Shown: positions 41,871 to 50,368 of the stretch, one piece after another
Layout of the letters: each line of letters starts with the position of its first letter
Position numbering within the stretch: position 1 is the first letter of the stretch
Assembly: GCA_017477325.1 (NCBI GenBank)
Contig: JAFUWV010000011.1
Coordinates: 62,001 to 126,000, forward strand
DNA length: 64,000 nt
Direction: 5' to 3'
Source of the DNA: Paludibacteraceae bacterium
Lineage (GTDB): Bacteria > Bacteroidota > Bacteroidia > Bacteroidales > Paludibacteraceae
Notes under the pieces: generated by a model
Told to the model about the DNA's origin: nothing
Seen by the model: only the letters and a program-made list of their open reading frames with translations
The model's database searches: none
Position numbers and translations under genes: made by a program

Positions 41871-42649
41871 TGCATATCCGCACTATGAGAGAACTGACAG
41901 CAGAAGAGCGTGAACGGAGGCGACTGGAAAAAAGACTAACGAGTCGCTTCAACAAGGCCTGCGCGGAATATGGTCTGATAGAGGACGGCGACAAGATACT
42001 GATCGGACTGAGCGGAGGCAAAGACAGTCTGGCACTGGTAGAGATGCTGGGCAGGCGCCAGAAGATATACGTGCCACGGTTCTCAGTGGCGGCGGTGCAC
42101 GTGACAATAGAGGAGATAGGCTATCAGTCGGACACAGAGTATCTGCGTGAGTTTTGCGAGGAACACGGAGTGGAGTTTAAGGTGAAAAAGACAAACATCT
42201 CGCAAGGAGAGGATGGCAGCCGGAAGCAGAAGAACACATGCTTTCTGTGCTCATGGTACAGGAGAAAGGCACTGTTTGACGTGGCAAAGGAGCTGGGCTG
42301 CAACAAGATAGCACTTGGACACCACAAGGACGACATGGTGGAGACGATGATAATGAACCTTGTTTTTCAGGGTGCTTTCGCCACCATTCCCCCACTACTC
42401 AGAATGGACAAGTTCGAGATGAAGATGATAAGACCGTTGTGCCTTATCAACGAGGCAGAGATAAAGCGTTACTCAGAGCTACGCGAGTACAAGCAAGTAC
42501 CGAAACTCTGTCCTTTTGAGAAAGAGAGCAGCAGGGCATATGTCAAGCAACTGATACAGAAACTGAAGGATATGAATCCGGATGCCGTCGACTCGATGTG
42601 GAGTGCGATGGAGAACATAAAAAACGATTACTTACCAAAAAAGATATGA
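41867..42649 (+). CDS. TtcA-like PP-loop ATPase (tRNA thiolation)
   Basis: 260 residues. The PP-loop is GLSGGKDSLALVEML; CFLCSWYRR supplies the CxxC pair, GHHKDDMVETMIMNL follows, and a further Cys lies in KLCPFEKE. This fits TtcA, which makes 2-thiocytidine at tRNA position 32 with an Fe-S cluster. It is translationally coupled to both the ABC permease and the DUF486 gene, an unexpected operon for a tRNA enzyme. Confidence 0.78.
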   Translation: MMHIRTMRELTAEERERRRLEKRLTSRFNKACAEYGLIEDGDKILIGLSGGKDSLALVEMLGRRQKIYVPRFSVAAVHVTIEEIGYQSDTEYLREFCEEHGVEFKVKKTNISQGEDGSRKQKNTCFLCSWYRRKALFDVAKELGCNKIALGHHKDDMVETMIMNLVFQGAFATIPPLLRMDKFEMKMIRPLCLINEAEIKRYSELREYKQVPKLCPFEKESSRAYVKQLIQKLKDMNPDAVDSMWSAMENIKNDYLPKKI

Positions 42650-43008
42650 AAGGAATATATACAATATTGCTATTGATATGCTCGAATGTGTTTATGACAC
42701 TGGCATGGTATGGTCACCTGAAGATGCAGGAAGTGACGTGGTTCAAAGCATTGCCACTGATAGGCGTGATAGTGTTCTCATGGGCGATAGCCTTCTTTGA
42801 GTATTGCCTGCAGGTGCCTGCCAACAGAATAGGTTTCGAAGGCAACGGAGGACCTTTCAACCTGATGCAACTGAAGATAATACAGGAGGTGATAACGCTG
42901 ACGGTGTTTGTTGCGTTCTCAGTAATAGCCTTTCATATGCAGGTACGCTGGAACCACATAGTAGCCGCCGGTCTGATGATACTGGCAGTGTATTTTGTAT
43001 TCAAATAA
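42646..43008 (+). CDS. DUF486 family small membrane protein (DMT superfamily)
   Basis: 120 residues from ATG 42646, overlapping the upstream stop by 4 bp. Four membrane segments are visible, and the run FEYCLQVPANRIGFEG is the DUF486 signature. It is a small inner-membrane protein of the drug/metabolite transporter superfamily; substrates are unknown. It is the last gene of the ABC-ttcA-DUF486 unit. The 226 bp that follow hold a terminator and no gene. Confidence 0.88.
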   Translation: MKGIYTILLLICSNVFMTLAWYGHLKMQEVTWFKALPLIGVIVFSWAIAFFEYCLQVPANRIGFEGNGGPFNLMQLKIIQEVITLTVFVAFSVIAFHMQVRWNHIVAAGLMILAVYFVFK

Positions 43009-43153
43009 GATTGGACAAACAGCCAGAAGCAACACAGTTTTCTCGGTGCGCTGACCTGCTGCAAGCAGGAAAAGACTAAATTTCTTTATTTTGGTCAGTT
43101 TATTGGAAGATGATTCGTCTGGACTTTCCTGAAGTTATAGATTTAGTAAATGC

Positions 43154-43188
43154 AGTAAGCAGTATCCGAAGTTCGGATACTGCTTACT
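43154..43188. terminator. Bidirectional terminator
   Basis: AGTAAGCAGTATCCG (43154-43168) pairs perfectly with CGGATACTGCTTACT (43174-43188) around a 5-nt loop, between convergent genes; TTTT follows on the plus strand. Confidence 0.9.
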
Positions 43189-43234
43189 TTTATTAGGAAT
43201 TAATTACCTTCCTGTCAGTTGTTTGAGTCTCTTA

Positions 43235-44737
43235 TTAGGGTTTCTGTGCGCCATAGCCTTCTTTTGCACCGAAGAGAAGGAGTGCCTTGTCGTAGTTATA
43301 GCGGTTGCCATACATAGAAGGACGAATGGTCTCAGTGCCTTGCATGTTCATGCCCATAGCAGAGCGGAACTGGTTGGCAGCAGAGTTGCGGTCGAAACTG
43401 CTGCTGGTGACGATTTTAAGATTAGCGAATGCCTCAAGATAATCTTTGTCGAGTGCCTCAACAAAGGGGTCACCCTGCTTCAGTTCGAAATTGCCTTCTA
43501 CCTTCGGAAGGATGCTCTCGTCAAGATCTTCGAAGTTCTCTACCTTGACATTAAGCCACTTGCCTCCACCTGAGTTAGGCAACTGAAGGTCGGCAGCATT
43601 GAGGAAGAATGCATTGTCGTAGATATTGGTTTTACGCTTTGCCTCAATGACTTTGTCAGGACCAGACAGCACGTGAGTACGTGAGATGGCAGCATAGTTG
43701 TTGCAAGCGAAGATGTTGTGGTGCAGGTCGCAATTGATATAGGTCATGCACTCATAGCCATAGCCCATATCGCCTTGCTCTTTGTCACGACACCAAGAGA
43801 AAGCCACAGTGTTGTGGTGGAAGTTGACATGAGAAGCCTCACCATTCTTGTCACCACCGGTGATGCGAACGGCACCCATACGGTTGCCAACGAAGACATT
43901 GTTGTAAATCTCCACTTCGCCACATCGTGAACCGAACTGCAGTCCGAAGTAAACGCCATTGAGGATAAGGCAGTTGCGAATGATAACATTGCCTGCAATC
44001 CAACCGTCAGAGAAGAATATCTGGTGTTGCACTTGTGGAGGAATAGCGTCAACAAGACGGCCTGTTTCGAACTTATCGGAGGGGCAACCATTGCGAGGAT
44101 CCGACGGGTCGTTAGGCATATAGATATTCTCGTAACCAAGGTTGATAAAGATACCGTCAATGATGAGAGTGCCTTTAGGCTTCTTGGCTGTTACGTCGTC
44201 GAGAGTACGCATTGTATGAATGACGCCACGACTGCCATTAGACCCGAGTTGGTCTTGTGTAGGCTCCATTTTGGTAACATACTTAAGAGGATCGCGCTCG
44301 GTGAAGGATGTGTTCCAACCACCTTCGAGAGTTACCCAGTTGGATATTTCAATGTAACCTACATTCATATATCCGAGATAGTTACCTTCAGCGATACGGA
44401 TGATTGCGCCGTCCTGCTGGTTGTCGCGGATGTTGTTGAGAATCTTCTGAATGTCTTTAGCAGGAGCATCAGCACTGGTGCCTGCGGCACGAGCTGATCC
44501 GGCATTGCTTACGTAGTAAACGGGGCCATTGTTTTCTTTGACAGCGCCATCGGACTTCTGAGAAGAAGCGGACTTCTGTGCAGCCGATTGAGAGGACTGC
44601 TGCGACTGTTGCTGTTTGTTCTGCTGATGAGTAGCAGTGGTTTTGGCAGAGTTGACAAGGTTACGCAACATCTGCGCAGGTGCAGCCACTGAGCATGCAA
44701 GCAGAATGGCTGTTGCGATGAATAGACGTTTTGTCAT
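43235..44737 (-). CDS. Secreted right-handed beta-helix protein
   Basis: 500 residues with signal peptide (cleavage near AAPAQ, residue 21). A Gln/Ser/Lys-rich linker (about 37-70, HQQNKQQQSQQSSQSAAQKS) precedes a parallel beta-helix with repeats of the NVIIRNCLILNGVYFGLQFG and VEIYNNVFVGNRMGAVRITGG type. This is the Pectate_lyase_3/Beta_helix fold of polysaccharide-binding or lyase proteins; I see no certain catalytic set. It has its own promoter (44790-44821). Confidence 0.72.
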   Translation of the reverse strand: MTKRLFIATAILLACSVAAPAQMLRNLVNSAKTTATHQQNKQQQSQQSSQSAAQKSASSQKSDGAVKENNGPVYYVSNAGSARAAGTSADAPAKDIQKILNNIRDNQQDGAIIRIAEGNYLGYMNVGYIEISNWVTLEGGWNTSFTERDPLKYVTKMEPTQDQLGSNGSRGVIHTMRTLDDVTAKKPKGTLIIDGIFINLGYENIYMPNDPSDPRNGCPSDKFETGRLVDAIPPQVQHQIFFSDGWIAGNVIIRNCLILNGVYFGLQFGSRCGEVEIYNNVFVGNRMGAVRITGGDKNGEASHVNFHHNTVAFSWCRDKEQGDMGYGYECMTYINCDLHHNIFACNNYAAISRTHVLSGPDKVIEAKRKTNIYDNAFFLNAADLQLPNSGGGKWLNVKVENFEDLDESILPKVEGNFELKQGDPFVEALDKDYLEAFANLKIVTSSSFDRNSAANQFRSAMGMNMQGTETIRPSMYGNRYNYDKALLLFGAKEGYGAQKP

Positions 44738-44789
44738 AATCGTAGAGTTTTAATGGTTAGTATTGTTAGCAATATTGTGTTTTCCGCCA

Positions 44790-44821
44790 CAAAGGTATGA
44801 TAAAAATTTTAAACTTACAAA
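44790..44821 (-). promoter_or_regulatory. Promoter for the beta-helix protein
   Basis: On the minus strand: TTTG (44821-44818), 20 bp, TACCTTTG (44797-44790). Confidence 0.85.
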
Positions 44822-44832
44822 TACATACAGAC

Positions 44833-44866
44833 AAAAAAAGCAGTCCGCCTCATGACGGACAACTTT
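44833..44866 (-). terminator. Terminator of the DUF4890 gene
   Basis: GTCCG (44843-44847) pairs with CGGAC (44856-44860) with flanking A/T-rich pairing. The minus strand ends in T7. Confidence 0.75.
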
Positions 44867-44881
44867 TTCTTAAGATTTCAC

Positions 44882-45502
44882 TCAGGCTTCATCAGCTACT
44901 TCTGCCTTTTTGCCCGGGTGGTTAGGATGGTTCTTGGGCAATATGTGATGACGGTGTTTGCCATGTCCTTTTCGGGCTTTCCCAAGCTCTTGATATTTGG
45001 CAAATTCCTCTTCAGTGAGAATCTTTTTCACTTGTTTGTCGGTGTTGGCTTTAAGTTTTTTGAATTCTTCTTTCTTTACAGCCTCATCCTGGCCTTCGGT
45101 TTCGGCTTTAAGTTTGAGGAACGCTTCAGATTCTTTAAGGAAGACCTTCTGAAGTTTCTCGCTCTGCTTCTTGGTGAGAGTGAGTTTTTCGGTAAGGAAT
45201 TTGGTCTTTGCTTCGGCATGCTGCTCAGGAGTAAACTGTTCACGCTTCACGTCTTTGCCACAGAAGGCTTTACACTCTCTGCCCTCAGCCTTAAAGTCCG
45301 GCCTTTCGCCTCTTACTTCACCACGTTTGCCCTCGCGCATCTCAGGTTGCATGTGCTGATGTCGCATGTGGCCGTCACGCATTTCTTTTCCCGGACGCAT
45401 ACCTTCGCCGCGGAAGTCTCGCTTAGCGATAGTGTCCTGCTGAGCAGACACTGCCGTAGTCAAAATAACGCACATCAATGTGCCTAAAATCATTCGTTTC
45501 AT
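44882..45502 (-). CDS. DUF4890 / Spy-CpxP-like periplasmic protein
   Basis: 206 residues from ATG 45502, placed 8 bp after GGAGG, an unusually strong Shine-Dalgarno for this genome; a TTG 15 bp earlier is rejected. Signal peptide MKRMILGTLMCVILTTAVSAQ. Residues 40-75 are His/Met/Arg-rich (MRDGHMRHQHMQPEM), a possible metal-binding segment, followed by FTPEQHAEAKTKFLTEKL and an LTKKQSEKLQKV helix typical of Spy/CpxP-like chaperones. It probably acts as a periplasmic stress or metal-responsive protein. The end is His-rich. Confidence 0.75.
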   Translation of the reverse strand: MKRMILGTLMCVILTTAVSAQQDTIAKRDFRGEGMRPGKEMRDGHMRHQHMQPEMREGKRGEVRGERPDFKAEGRECKAFCGKDVKREQFTPEQHAEAKTKFLTEKLTLTKKQSEKLQKVFLKESEAFLKLKAETEGQDEAVKKEEFKKLKANTDKQVKKILTEEEFAKYQELGKARKGHGKHRHHILPKNHPNHPGKKAEVADEA

Positions 45503-45819
45503 AATTTTGTCCTCCAATTAATGTTGTTTGTGATGAGTTATTGTTTGATGTTGTTTAATTTTGTTTATTGTTTTATAAACGCGGCGTTTGAAAATATTAG
45601 TCCAAACATCGTGCCAAACTTGTAATACATTGATATATAATATATACCAAGATGACATAGATAAAGTGGAAGTAACAATGGGTAAGGATAAGAATTGCAT
45701 AGAGACATATTAATTACATAGTAAAGATTAAGTTACGGATGAGGAAAGTAATTTAGGGGAGAGATTGCAGAAATGAAAGCAGGAACAAGACAGAAACTAA
45801 GGTATAAAAGTGAAATTTA
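45503..45819. other. Gene-free stretch
   Basis: Apart from a T/G-rich segment with loose TTGTTTG repeats (45524-45575, spacing 17, 10, 10 and 7, not in register) I see nothing here. The next transcript's promoter starts at 45820. I find no clear promoter for the minus-strand DUF4890 gene. Confidence 0.5.
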
Positions 45820-45850
45820 TTTGTAGAGTGTGGAATATTGTGTATCTTTG
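45820..45850 (+). promoter_or_regulatory. Promoter for the 45.9 kb membrane protein
   Basis: TTTG at 45820-45823, 19 bp, TATCTTTG at 45843-45850. A GGAGG precedes the ATG at 45898. Confidence 0.85.
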
Positions 45851-45897
45851 CCAAAGTTTTATATAAGAAATAATAGAGATCTCAAGGAGGGAAAAGT

Positions 45898-46725
45898 ATG
45901 AGTTGGATAATTATTTATGGATTGCTGCTGGTGGTGTTTGCAGCTGGGTTGTACTGTTTGTACAGAGTGTTGAAATGGTTGCTGAAGCGATTCGGGAGGC
46001 TGACTTTCTGGTCGGTGATAGTATTTTGCGTAGTAGTAGTGCCGCTTACTCTGTTTTTAATTTACCGTTATGCGTTGGATGCAGACATTGTCAAACCTTC
46101 GGCGAAGATTGCAAACGTAAGATACTGCGAGGCGTTTGAGAACGGCAAGAGGGGTTTGATAGTGCACTACGACATCACTTGCAGCCATTTGAAAGGGCGC
46201 AACATAATAAACAGTATAGAGATATTAGGACAGAACAAAGACGGCAAATTCTATTATCTAAAGCCGATAAGCAAGACAAGTGAGTATCGCTCAAGAAAAG
46301 AGAGAGCGGGCATCTCACGCACCGAATATTGCGACTCGAACTATAAGAAATGGAAAGACTACACTTTCTTCATTCCATACGATGAATTGTTTCACCGGAA
46401 AGGAGAGAATAAGTTTCAGTTTTATCTTTGGATAGACTATCAGAGGACTAAAAAGCCATCATCTGAATACGAGCACTTGTTCTCACATGATAAGAATTGG
46501 GAGACTTACTATTTTTTTGCCACATACGACAAGGCATCGCCGAGCGTGACTGCCGCAAAGGGCAAGACCCAGAAGAAGGCTACCACACAGAAGGCACAGA
46601 AGTCAGCCACTGCATCGGCAGACACTACAAAGACGAGCACATCGGATGAAGGAATTGATTGGGAGGCATTATATTATAATGATACCTTCTGGTGGTGGTG
46701 GATTGACGAGGAAGAATACGAGTGA
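45898..46725 (+). CDS. Unknown two-helix membrane protein with a Trp-rich acidic tail
   Basis: 275 residues. Two membrane segments (about 3-25 and 38-60) are followed by a globular domain (about 65-210) with YCEAFENGKRGLIVHYDITC and YTFFIPYDELFH. A Lys/Thr/Ala-rich flexible linker (about 215-250: KTQKKATTQKAQKSATAS) leads to a tail DTFWWWWIDEEEYE. I recognise no family. A GGAGG ribosome-binding site is present at 45888-45892. It converges on the PnuC-like gene with 13 bp between stops. Confidence 0.65.
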   Translation: MSWIIIYGLLLVVFAAGLYCLYRVLKWLLKRFGRLTFWSVIVFCVVVVPLTLFLIYRYALDADIVKPSAKIANVRYCEAFENGKRGLIVHYDITCSHLKGRNIINSIEILGQNKDGKFYYLKPISKTSEYRSRKERAGISRTEYCDSNYKKWKDYTFFIPYDELFHRKGENKFQFYLWIDYQRTKKPSSEYEHLFSHDKNWETYYFFATYDKASPSVTAAKGKTQKKATTQKAQKSATASADTTKTSTSDEGIDWEALYYNDTFWWWWIDEEEYE

Positions 46726-46738
46726 GATTTCTCAAAGA

Positions 46739-47515
46739 TTATTTACCAAGTATCCAGCCATAGTTTTCGCGTGGAGTATTACGAATCCACGCCACGCCTG
46801 CCATGGAGTTAATCAGGAGGAAGACAAGGAAGAGGACTATGGAGAAGGCATTGCCGACTACGATGTAGAAAAGCATTCCGGATATGCTGTACAGCACCCA
46901 GTACAGCCAAGCATCAGTCTTGCGATAGATGAGCCAGAAGTTGGCATGGATAGAGGATGCAATCATGAGTGCTCCAAGTAGTTTCAGGAGCCAGCTGTCG
47001 AAGAGTGCGTCACGATTGAAGGCATAGGTTACGAGGAGCCAATCTGCTATAACTATCAGTATAAACACGAGGAGAGAGAGGAGCATCTGCTTCAAAGAGA
47101 GGAACTCAGGGGAGTAGGCGCTATTGGTTTGGGAGGCAGGGTCGGGTGTTGTTTGTCTGTTAGTTGCGGGTTTACGCCACTGAAGAATAGACTTGACCTG
47201 GAAAGGTACGAATATACAGATATAGAGCAGAGTGAGGTCGTAGTTGCCTTGAAGAAAGAACTGCAGGGCGAGGAGTAGCGACATGAGGATGCCCGGGTAG
47301 AAGCCGGTATAGTTCTCAGGATCACGAACAGTGAGGACATAGGCTACACCTATCACGCTGGCAGGTATGCCAACACACCATGAAGCATCATTCCACTTGA
47401 GGAGTGAGAGAGAAGGAAAGATAGTCTCAGCAAGCCAGAGAAGGAGGAATAGTACTGCGAAGATGATGATAGATATGGCAGTATTGAGACAGAGAGCCTT
47501 GTAGAGAGAGTTCAT
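46739..47515 (-). CDS. PnuC-like multi-pass membrane transporter (tentative)
   Basis: 258 residues with about seven or eight membrane segments. The C-terminal half (LIYRKTDAWLYWVLYSISG, GNAFSIVLFLVFLLINSMAG) has the W/Y-spaced pattern of PnuC vitamin and nucleoside transporters. A hydrophilic loop (about 115-150) is unusual. PnuC proteins move nicotinamide riboside or related compounds. It is transcribed after a guanine deaminase, with a 7-bp array between, which fits purine or nucleoside salvage. Confidence 0.5.
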   Translation of the reverse strand: MNSLYKALCLNTAISIIIFAVLFLLLWLAETIFPSLSLLKWNDASWCVGIPASVIGVAYVLTVRDPENYTGFYPGILMSLLLALQFFLQGNYDLTLLYICIFVPFQVKSILQWRKPATNRQTTPDPASQTNSAYSPEFLSLKQMLLSLLVFILIVIADWLLVTYAFNRDALFDSWLLKLLGALMIASSIHANFWLIYRKTDAWLYWVLYSISGMLFYIVVGNAFSIVLFLVFLLINSMAGVAWIRNTPRENYGWILGK

Positions 47516-47598
47516 GAGATTAGTTGGTTAGTAGAGAGTTGAGAGTTTAATGTTTAATGTTTAAAGTTGAGAGAAGTGGGTTAGTTGAGAGTTAGAGT
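47516..47598. repeat. 7-bp array, AGTTGAG/TGTTTAA, filling a whole intergenic gap
   Basis: The register is clear from 47537: AGTTGAG, AGTTTAA, TGTTTAA, TGTTTAA, AGTTGAG, AGAAGTG; it degrades at both ends. It spans the gap between the deaminase stop codon (47598-47600) and the PnuC-like ATG (47515). Confidence 0.8.
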
Positions 47599-48065
47599 TA
47601 GTATTCTACTTTGTCTGTATTGTTTTCCCACTCGCGGAAGCCTGCGAGGGCTTCTTCATGGAGAAGTTGTTCGCCATGAATGCGACGCTCAGCCATAGGC
47701 AATTCAATCTCGTCGTAGATAAACTTGTCGTCGAAATCAATACGTGCGGCATCGCTCTGGTTGTTGCCGTAGTACATCTTGTCGATATGCGCCCAATAGA
47801 TAGCGCCGAGGCACATGGGACAGGGTTCGCAACTGGTATAGATGGTAGAGCCAGAAAGGTCGAAAGTCTGCAGTTTCTGGCAAGCGGCACGTATGGCACT
47901 GACCTCAGCATGAGCAGTAGGGTCGTTTTGGGCAGTGACGCGATTGACACCTGTGGCAAGTATCTTACCGTCTTTAACTATGACAGCGCCGAAAGGTCCG
48001 CCGCCATTACGTACATTTTCTATAGAGAGGCGTATTGCCTCGCGCATAAAATCGTTGTTGGTCAT
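47598..48065 (-). CDS. Guanine deaminase-like nucleoside deaminase
   Basis: 155 residues, the length of Bacillus GuaD. Zinc motifs are HAEVSAIRAA and TSCEPCPMCLGAIYWAHID, and the characteristic C-terminal REWENNTDKVEY resembles GuaD with its active-site tail. It converts guanine to xanthine in purine salvage (cytosol), or acts on a related base. It is transcribed from 48168-48198 with a heptad leader and is followed by the PnuC-like transporter. Confidence 0.82.
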   Translation of the reverse strand: MTNNDFMREAIRLSIENVRNGGGPFGAVIVKDGKILATGVNRVTAQNDPTAHAEVSAIRAACQKLQTFDLSGSTIYTSCEPCPMCLGAIYWAHIDKMYYGNNQSDAARIDFDDKFIYDEIELPMAERRIHGEQLLHEEALAGFREWENNTDKVEY

Positions 48066-48073
48066 GATTATTT

Positions 48074-48148
48074 AGTTGAGAGTTGAAAGTTGAGAGTTGA
48101 GAGAAGTTATGAGAGTTGAAAGTTGAAAGTTGAGAGTTGAAAGTTTAA
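48074..48148. repeat. 7-bp array, AGTTGAG/AGTTGAA, leader of the deaminase gene (10 units, one 2-bp slip)
   Basis: Five units from 48074 and five from 48114 are each in register, separated by a 5-nt irregular piece (48109-48113). The array lies between the promoter and the deaminase ATG, so it is the 5' leader. Confidence 0.9.
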
Positions 48149-48167
48149 GGCTGACAGTTTGTGTGTG

Positions 48168-48198
48168 CAAAGGTAATGAATTATTTTTGATTGAGCAA
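48168..48198 (-). promoter_or_regulatory. Promoter for deaminase-PnuC operon
   Basis: On the minus strand: TTG (48198-48196), 20 bp, TACCTTTG (48175-48168). The -33 element lies in the last codons of the MATE gene. Confidence 0.7.
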
Positions 48199-49530
48199 GA
48201 ACAGTTTCTGCAAGCGGTGGAATCGGACGAGGAAGAGAAGAGCCGCCATACTGAGGGCAACGATGAAACTGACCCACATTCCTTCGACTCCCATACCTGC
48301 AGGAAACATCAGCACCCACCCAAGAGGCAGAGCCACTACCACGTACGCTATGAAAGCATAGATCATAGGTCGCTGTACATCGGTTATGCCTCTGAGCATA
48401 CCCGCGCCAACGCACTGCAGACCATCGGCATACTGGAACAAGCCGGCAAACACAAGCAGCGGAGTAGCGATACGTATCACCTCGGGGTCGTCGGTATAGA
48501 CAAGTGGCAGATACTGACAGAGTCCTATCATCAGTGCTGCACCGAGAGTGTTCATCAGAAGAATTAGATGCACACTGGCCCGAGCCGCCATACGCATGGC
48601 ATGGTAGTCACGGAGACCGTACTGATGAGAGACACGTATGGTGGTGGCCGCTCCCACTCCGAGCGAGAGCATAAAGGCAAAGTCCGCCACATTGTTGGCT
48701 ATATGGTGCGCAGCGAGAGCTTCCTTGCTTATCCAGCCGACCATGATGAAGGAGATGGTGAACAAGACGGTCTCCATAGTGGTCTGAATACCTATAGGAA
48801 ACCCGACACGGCGCAATTCAGCAAGTACGGTACGGCTGTTTAGCGACTTGGAGAAAAAGGTGAAATACTGCCGCCACTCAGGTTTGGAGAGGATAACCGC
48901 AAGGAAGATGACCGGCATCAAGAGACTTGCTATCATACTTGCAAGACCTGCGCCATACGCACCCATGGGCCGGCACCCCCAGTGCCCGAAGATAAAGACC
49001 CAATTGAGAAGGATATTAAGCAGATTGACAAAGAAAGTGATAAGCATGGCGACAATAGTATTACCAAGACCTTCGAGAAACTGCTTTTGAAGGCAGAAGA
49101 AAAGGAACGGCAGCAGACCTATGATTCGCGTAATGAGGTAAGGCTTGGCAGCATCTACCACAACCTGCTCCTGCCCCATATACTGCATTAGAGGAACAAG
49201 GATGGCGAGCAGTAGGCATGTCAGCAGACCAAGGATGAGGGCGAAAAGGATTCCATTCTGAAGAAGAGAGGCAATGCGCCGGTATTTCTGCTGGACAAAG
49301 GCATGACCTACGAGCGGAGTTACTCCCATCAGCGCGCCCATGGAAAAGACCATGAAAGTGAAGAATATACCATTGCCGAAACTGACTGCTGCAAGGTCTG
49401 CCGTACCATAATGACCAACCATTACGCTGTCAGCTATACCAACCAAGGCAGCACCCAACTGCGTAAGCATCACAGGAAAAGCAACCCGCAGATTACGCTT
49501 GTAATATGGAATATAGTCACGAAACGCCAT
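48181..49530 (-). CDS. MATE family efflux transporter (NorM-like)
   Basis: 449 residues, twelve membrane segments. The start region (VAFPVMLTQLGAALVGIADSVMVG) and ATTIRVSHQYG fit the NorM branch, distinct from the DinF-like exporter at 2715. It is a Na+ or H+ driven drug exporter in the inner membrane. The -7 element lies 10 bp upstream of its ATG, and the promoter is interleaved with the divergent 5'-nucleotidase-domain lipoprotein promoter. Confidence 0.92.
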   Translation of the reverse strand: MAFRDYIPYYKRNLRVAFPVMLTQLGAALVGIADSVMVGHYGTADLAAVSFGNGIFFTFMVFSMGALMGVTPLVGHAFVQQKYRRIASLLQNGILFALILGLLTCLLLAILVPLMQYMGQEQVVVDAAKPYLITRIIGLLPFLFFCLQKQFLEGLGNTIVAMLITFFVNLLNILLNWVFIFGHWGCRPMGAYGAGLASMIASLLMPVIFLAVILSKPEWRQYFTFFSKSLNSRTVLAELRRVGFPIGIQTTMETVLFTISFIMVGWISKEALAAHHIANNVADFAFMLSLGVGAATTIRVSHQYGLRDYHAMRMAARASVHLILLMNTLGAALMIGLCQYLPLVYTDDPEVIRIATPLLVFAGLFQYADGLQCVGAGMLRGITDVQRPMIYAFIAYVVVALPLGWVLMFPAGMGVEGMWVSFIVALSMAALLFLVRFHRLQKLFLLNQK

Positions 49531-49540
49531 AAACGGGCTG

Positions 49541-49572
49541 CAAAGGTACTACAATTTGCACAAGTGAGCAAA
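49541..49572 (-). promoter_or_regulatory. Promoter for the NorM-like MATE gene
   Basis: On the minus strand: TTTG (49572-49569), 20 bp, TACCTTTG (49548-49541). Confidence 0.82.
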
Positions 49573-49586
49573 TCTTATTATCTTTG
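49555..49586 (+). promoter_or_regulatory. Promoter for the 5'-nucleotidase-domain lipoprotein
   Basis: TTTG at 49555-49558, 20 bp, TATCTTTG at 49579-49586, overlapping the divergent MATE promoter. Confidence 0.85.
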
Positions 49587-49612
49587 CAACGTGTAAATAT
49601 GGATTTACTGAA

Positions 49613-50353
49613 ATGAGAAAATATATCATTATAGCACTCTGCTCTGCTCTATTGGTTGCCTGTGACTTGACACCTAGGCAGGTGGTTAGTGCAAAGGAAG
49701 AGTTGATTGCAGTTGACAAGAAAGCAGACAAATATCAGGACACGGCATACATAAGAATGCTTCAGCCGAAAAGCGACAGTCTTGAAAGACAACTCGACGT
49801 AGTGATTGGTTATGCACCCGAGGCATTGACAGTGAAGAAACCTGAATGCACCATGCTCAACTGGGCAACAGACGCACTATATGACATGGCAAAAGAAGTA
49901 TATAAAGGAGAGGTGGATTTTGCAGTAACCAACATAGGCGGTATGCGCACCAACTGGCAGGCAGGAGACATAACACGCAGGCAGGTATATGAACTGATGC
50001 CCTTTGACAACAGACTTGTCATACTCACGCTGGAGGGGAAAGAAGTCAGGAGTTTGTGCAACGTGTTTGCCCGACAAGGAGGACAAGGAGTGACGAGGCA
50101 GCTAAGAATGGAGATAAAGGACAAGAAAGCACAGAATATCAGGCTCAACGGCAGGAAAATAGTGGATAGTGCGGTATATTATGTTGCGACAAGCGACTAT
50201 CTGTCAACAGGCGCGGACAACTTCACACCGCTCACACGCGCAATAGAAAAACACGAGACCCGACATAAGATTAGAGACTTATACATGAAATATATAGAAA
50301 CACGGAAAACCGTCAAAGCAGAAGTTGACGGCAGAATGAAAAAGATAAACTAA
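49613..50353 (+). CDS. Lipoprotein made of a 5'-nucleotidase C-terminal domain only
   Basis: 246 residues. The lipobox is LLVAC with Cys17. From about residue 75 it matches the UshA-type C-terminal substrate-binding domain: ECTMLNWATDALYDMA, VDFAVTNIGGMRTNWQAGDIT, VYELMPFDNRLVILTLEGKEV and TSDYLSTGADNF. The metallophosphoesterase N-terminal domain is absent, and the neighbour that usually supplies it in Bacteroides (a separate phosphoesterase gene) is not next door: a C69 dipeptidase follows. It may partner a distant gene. Confidence 0.82.
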   Translation: MRKYIIIALCSALLVACDLTPRQVVSAKEELIAVDKKADKYQDTAYIRMLQPKSDSLERQLDVVIGYAPEALTVKKPECTMLNWATDALYDMAKEVYKGEVDFAVTNIGGMRTNWQAGDITRRQVYELMPFDNRLVILTLEGKEVRSLCNVFARQGGQGVTRQLRMEIKDKKAQNIRLNGRKIVDSAVYYVATSDYLSTGADNFTPLTRAIEKHETRHKIRDLYMKYIETRKTVKAEVDGRMKKIN

Positions 50354-50368
50354 CAAAAAACATATATT

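Noticed and set aside
45520-45575. T/G-rich repeat as another phased array
   Set aside because: TTGTTTG copies are spaced 17, 10, 10 and 7 bp apart, so they are not in register.
47516-48170. Purine riboswitch before the deaminase-PnuC operon
   Set aside because: The leader is a heptad array and shows no conserved purine riboswitch core.
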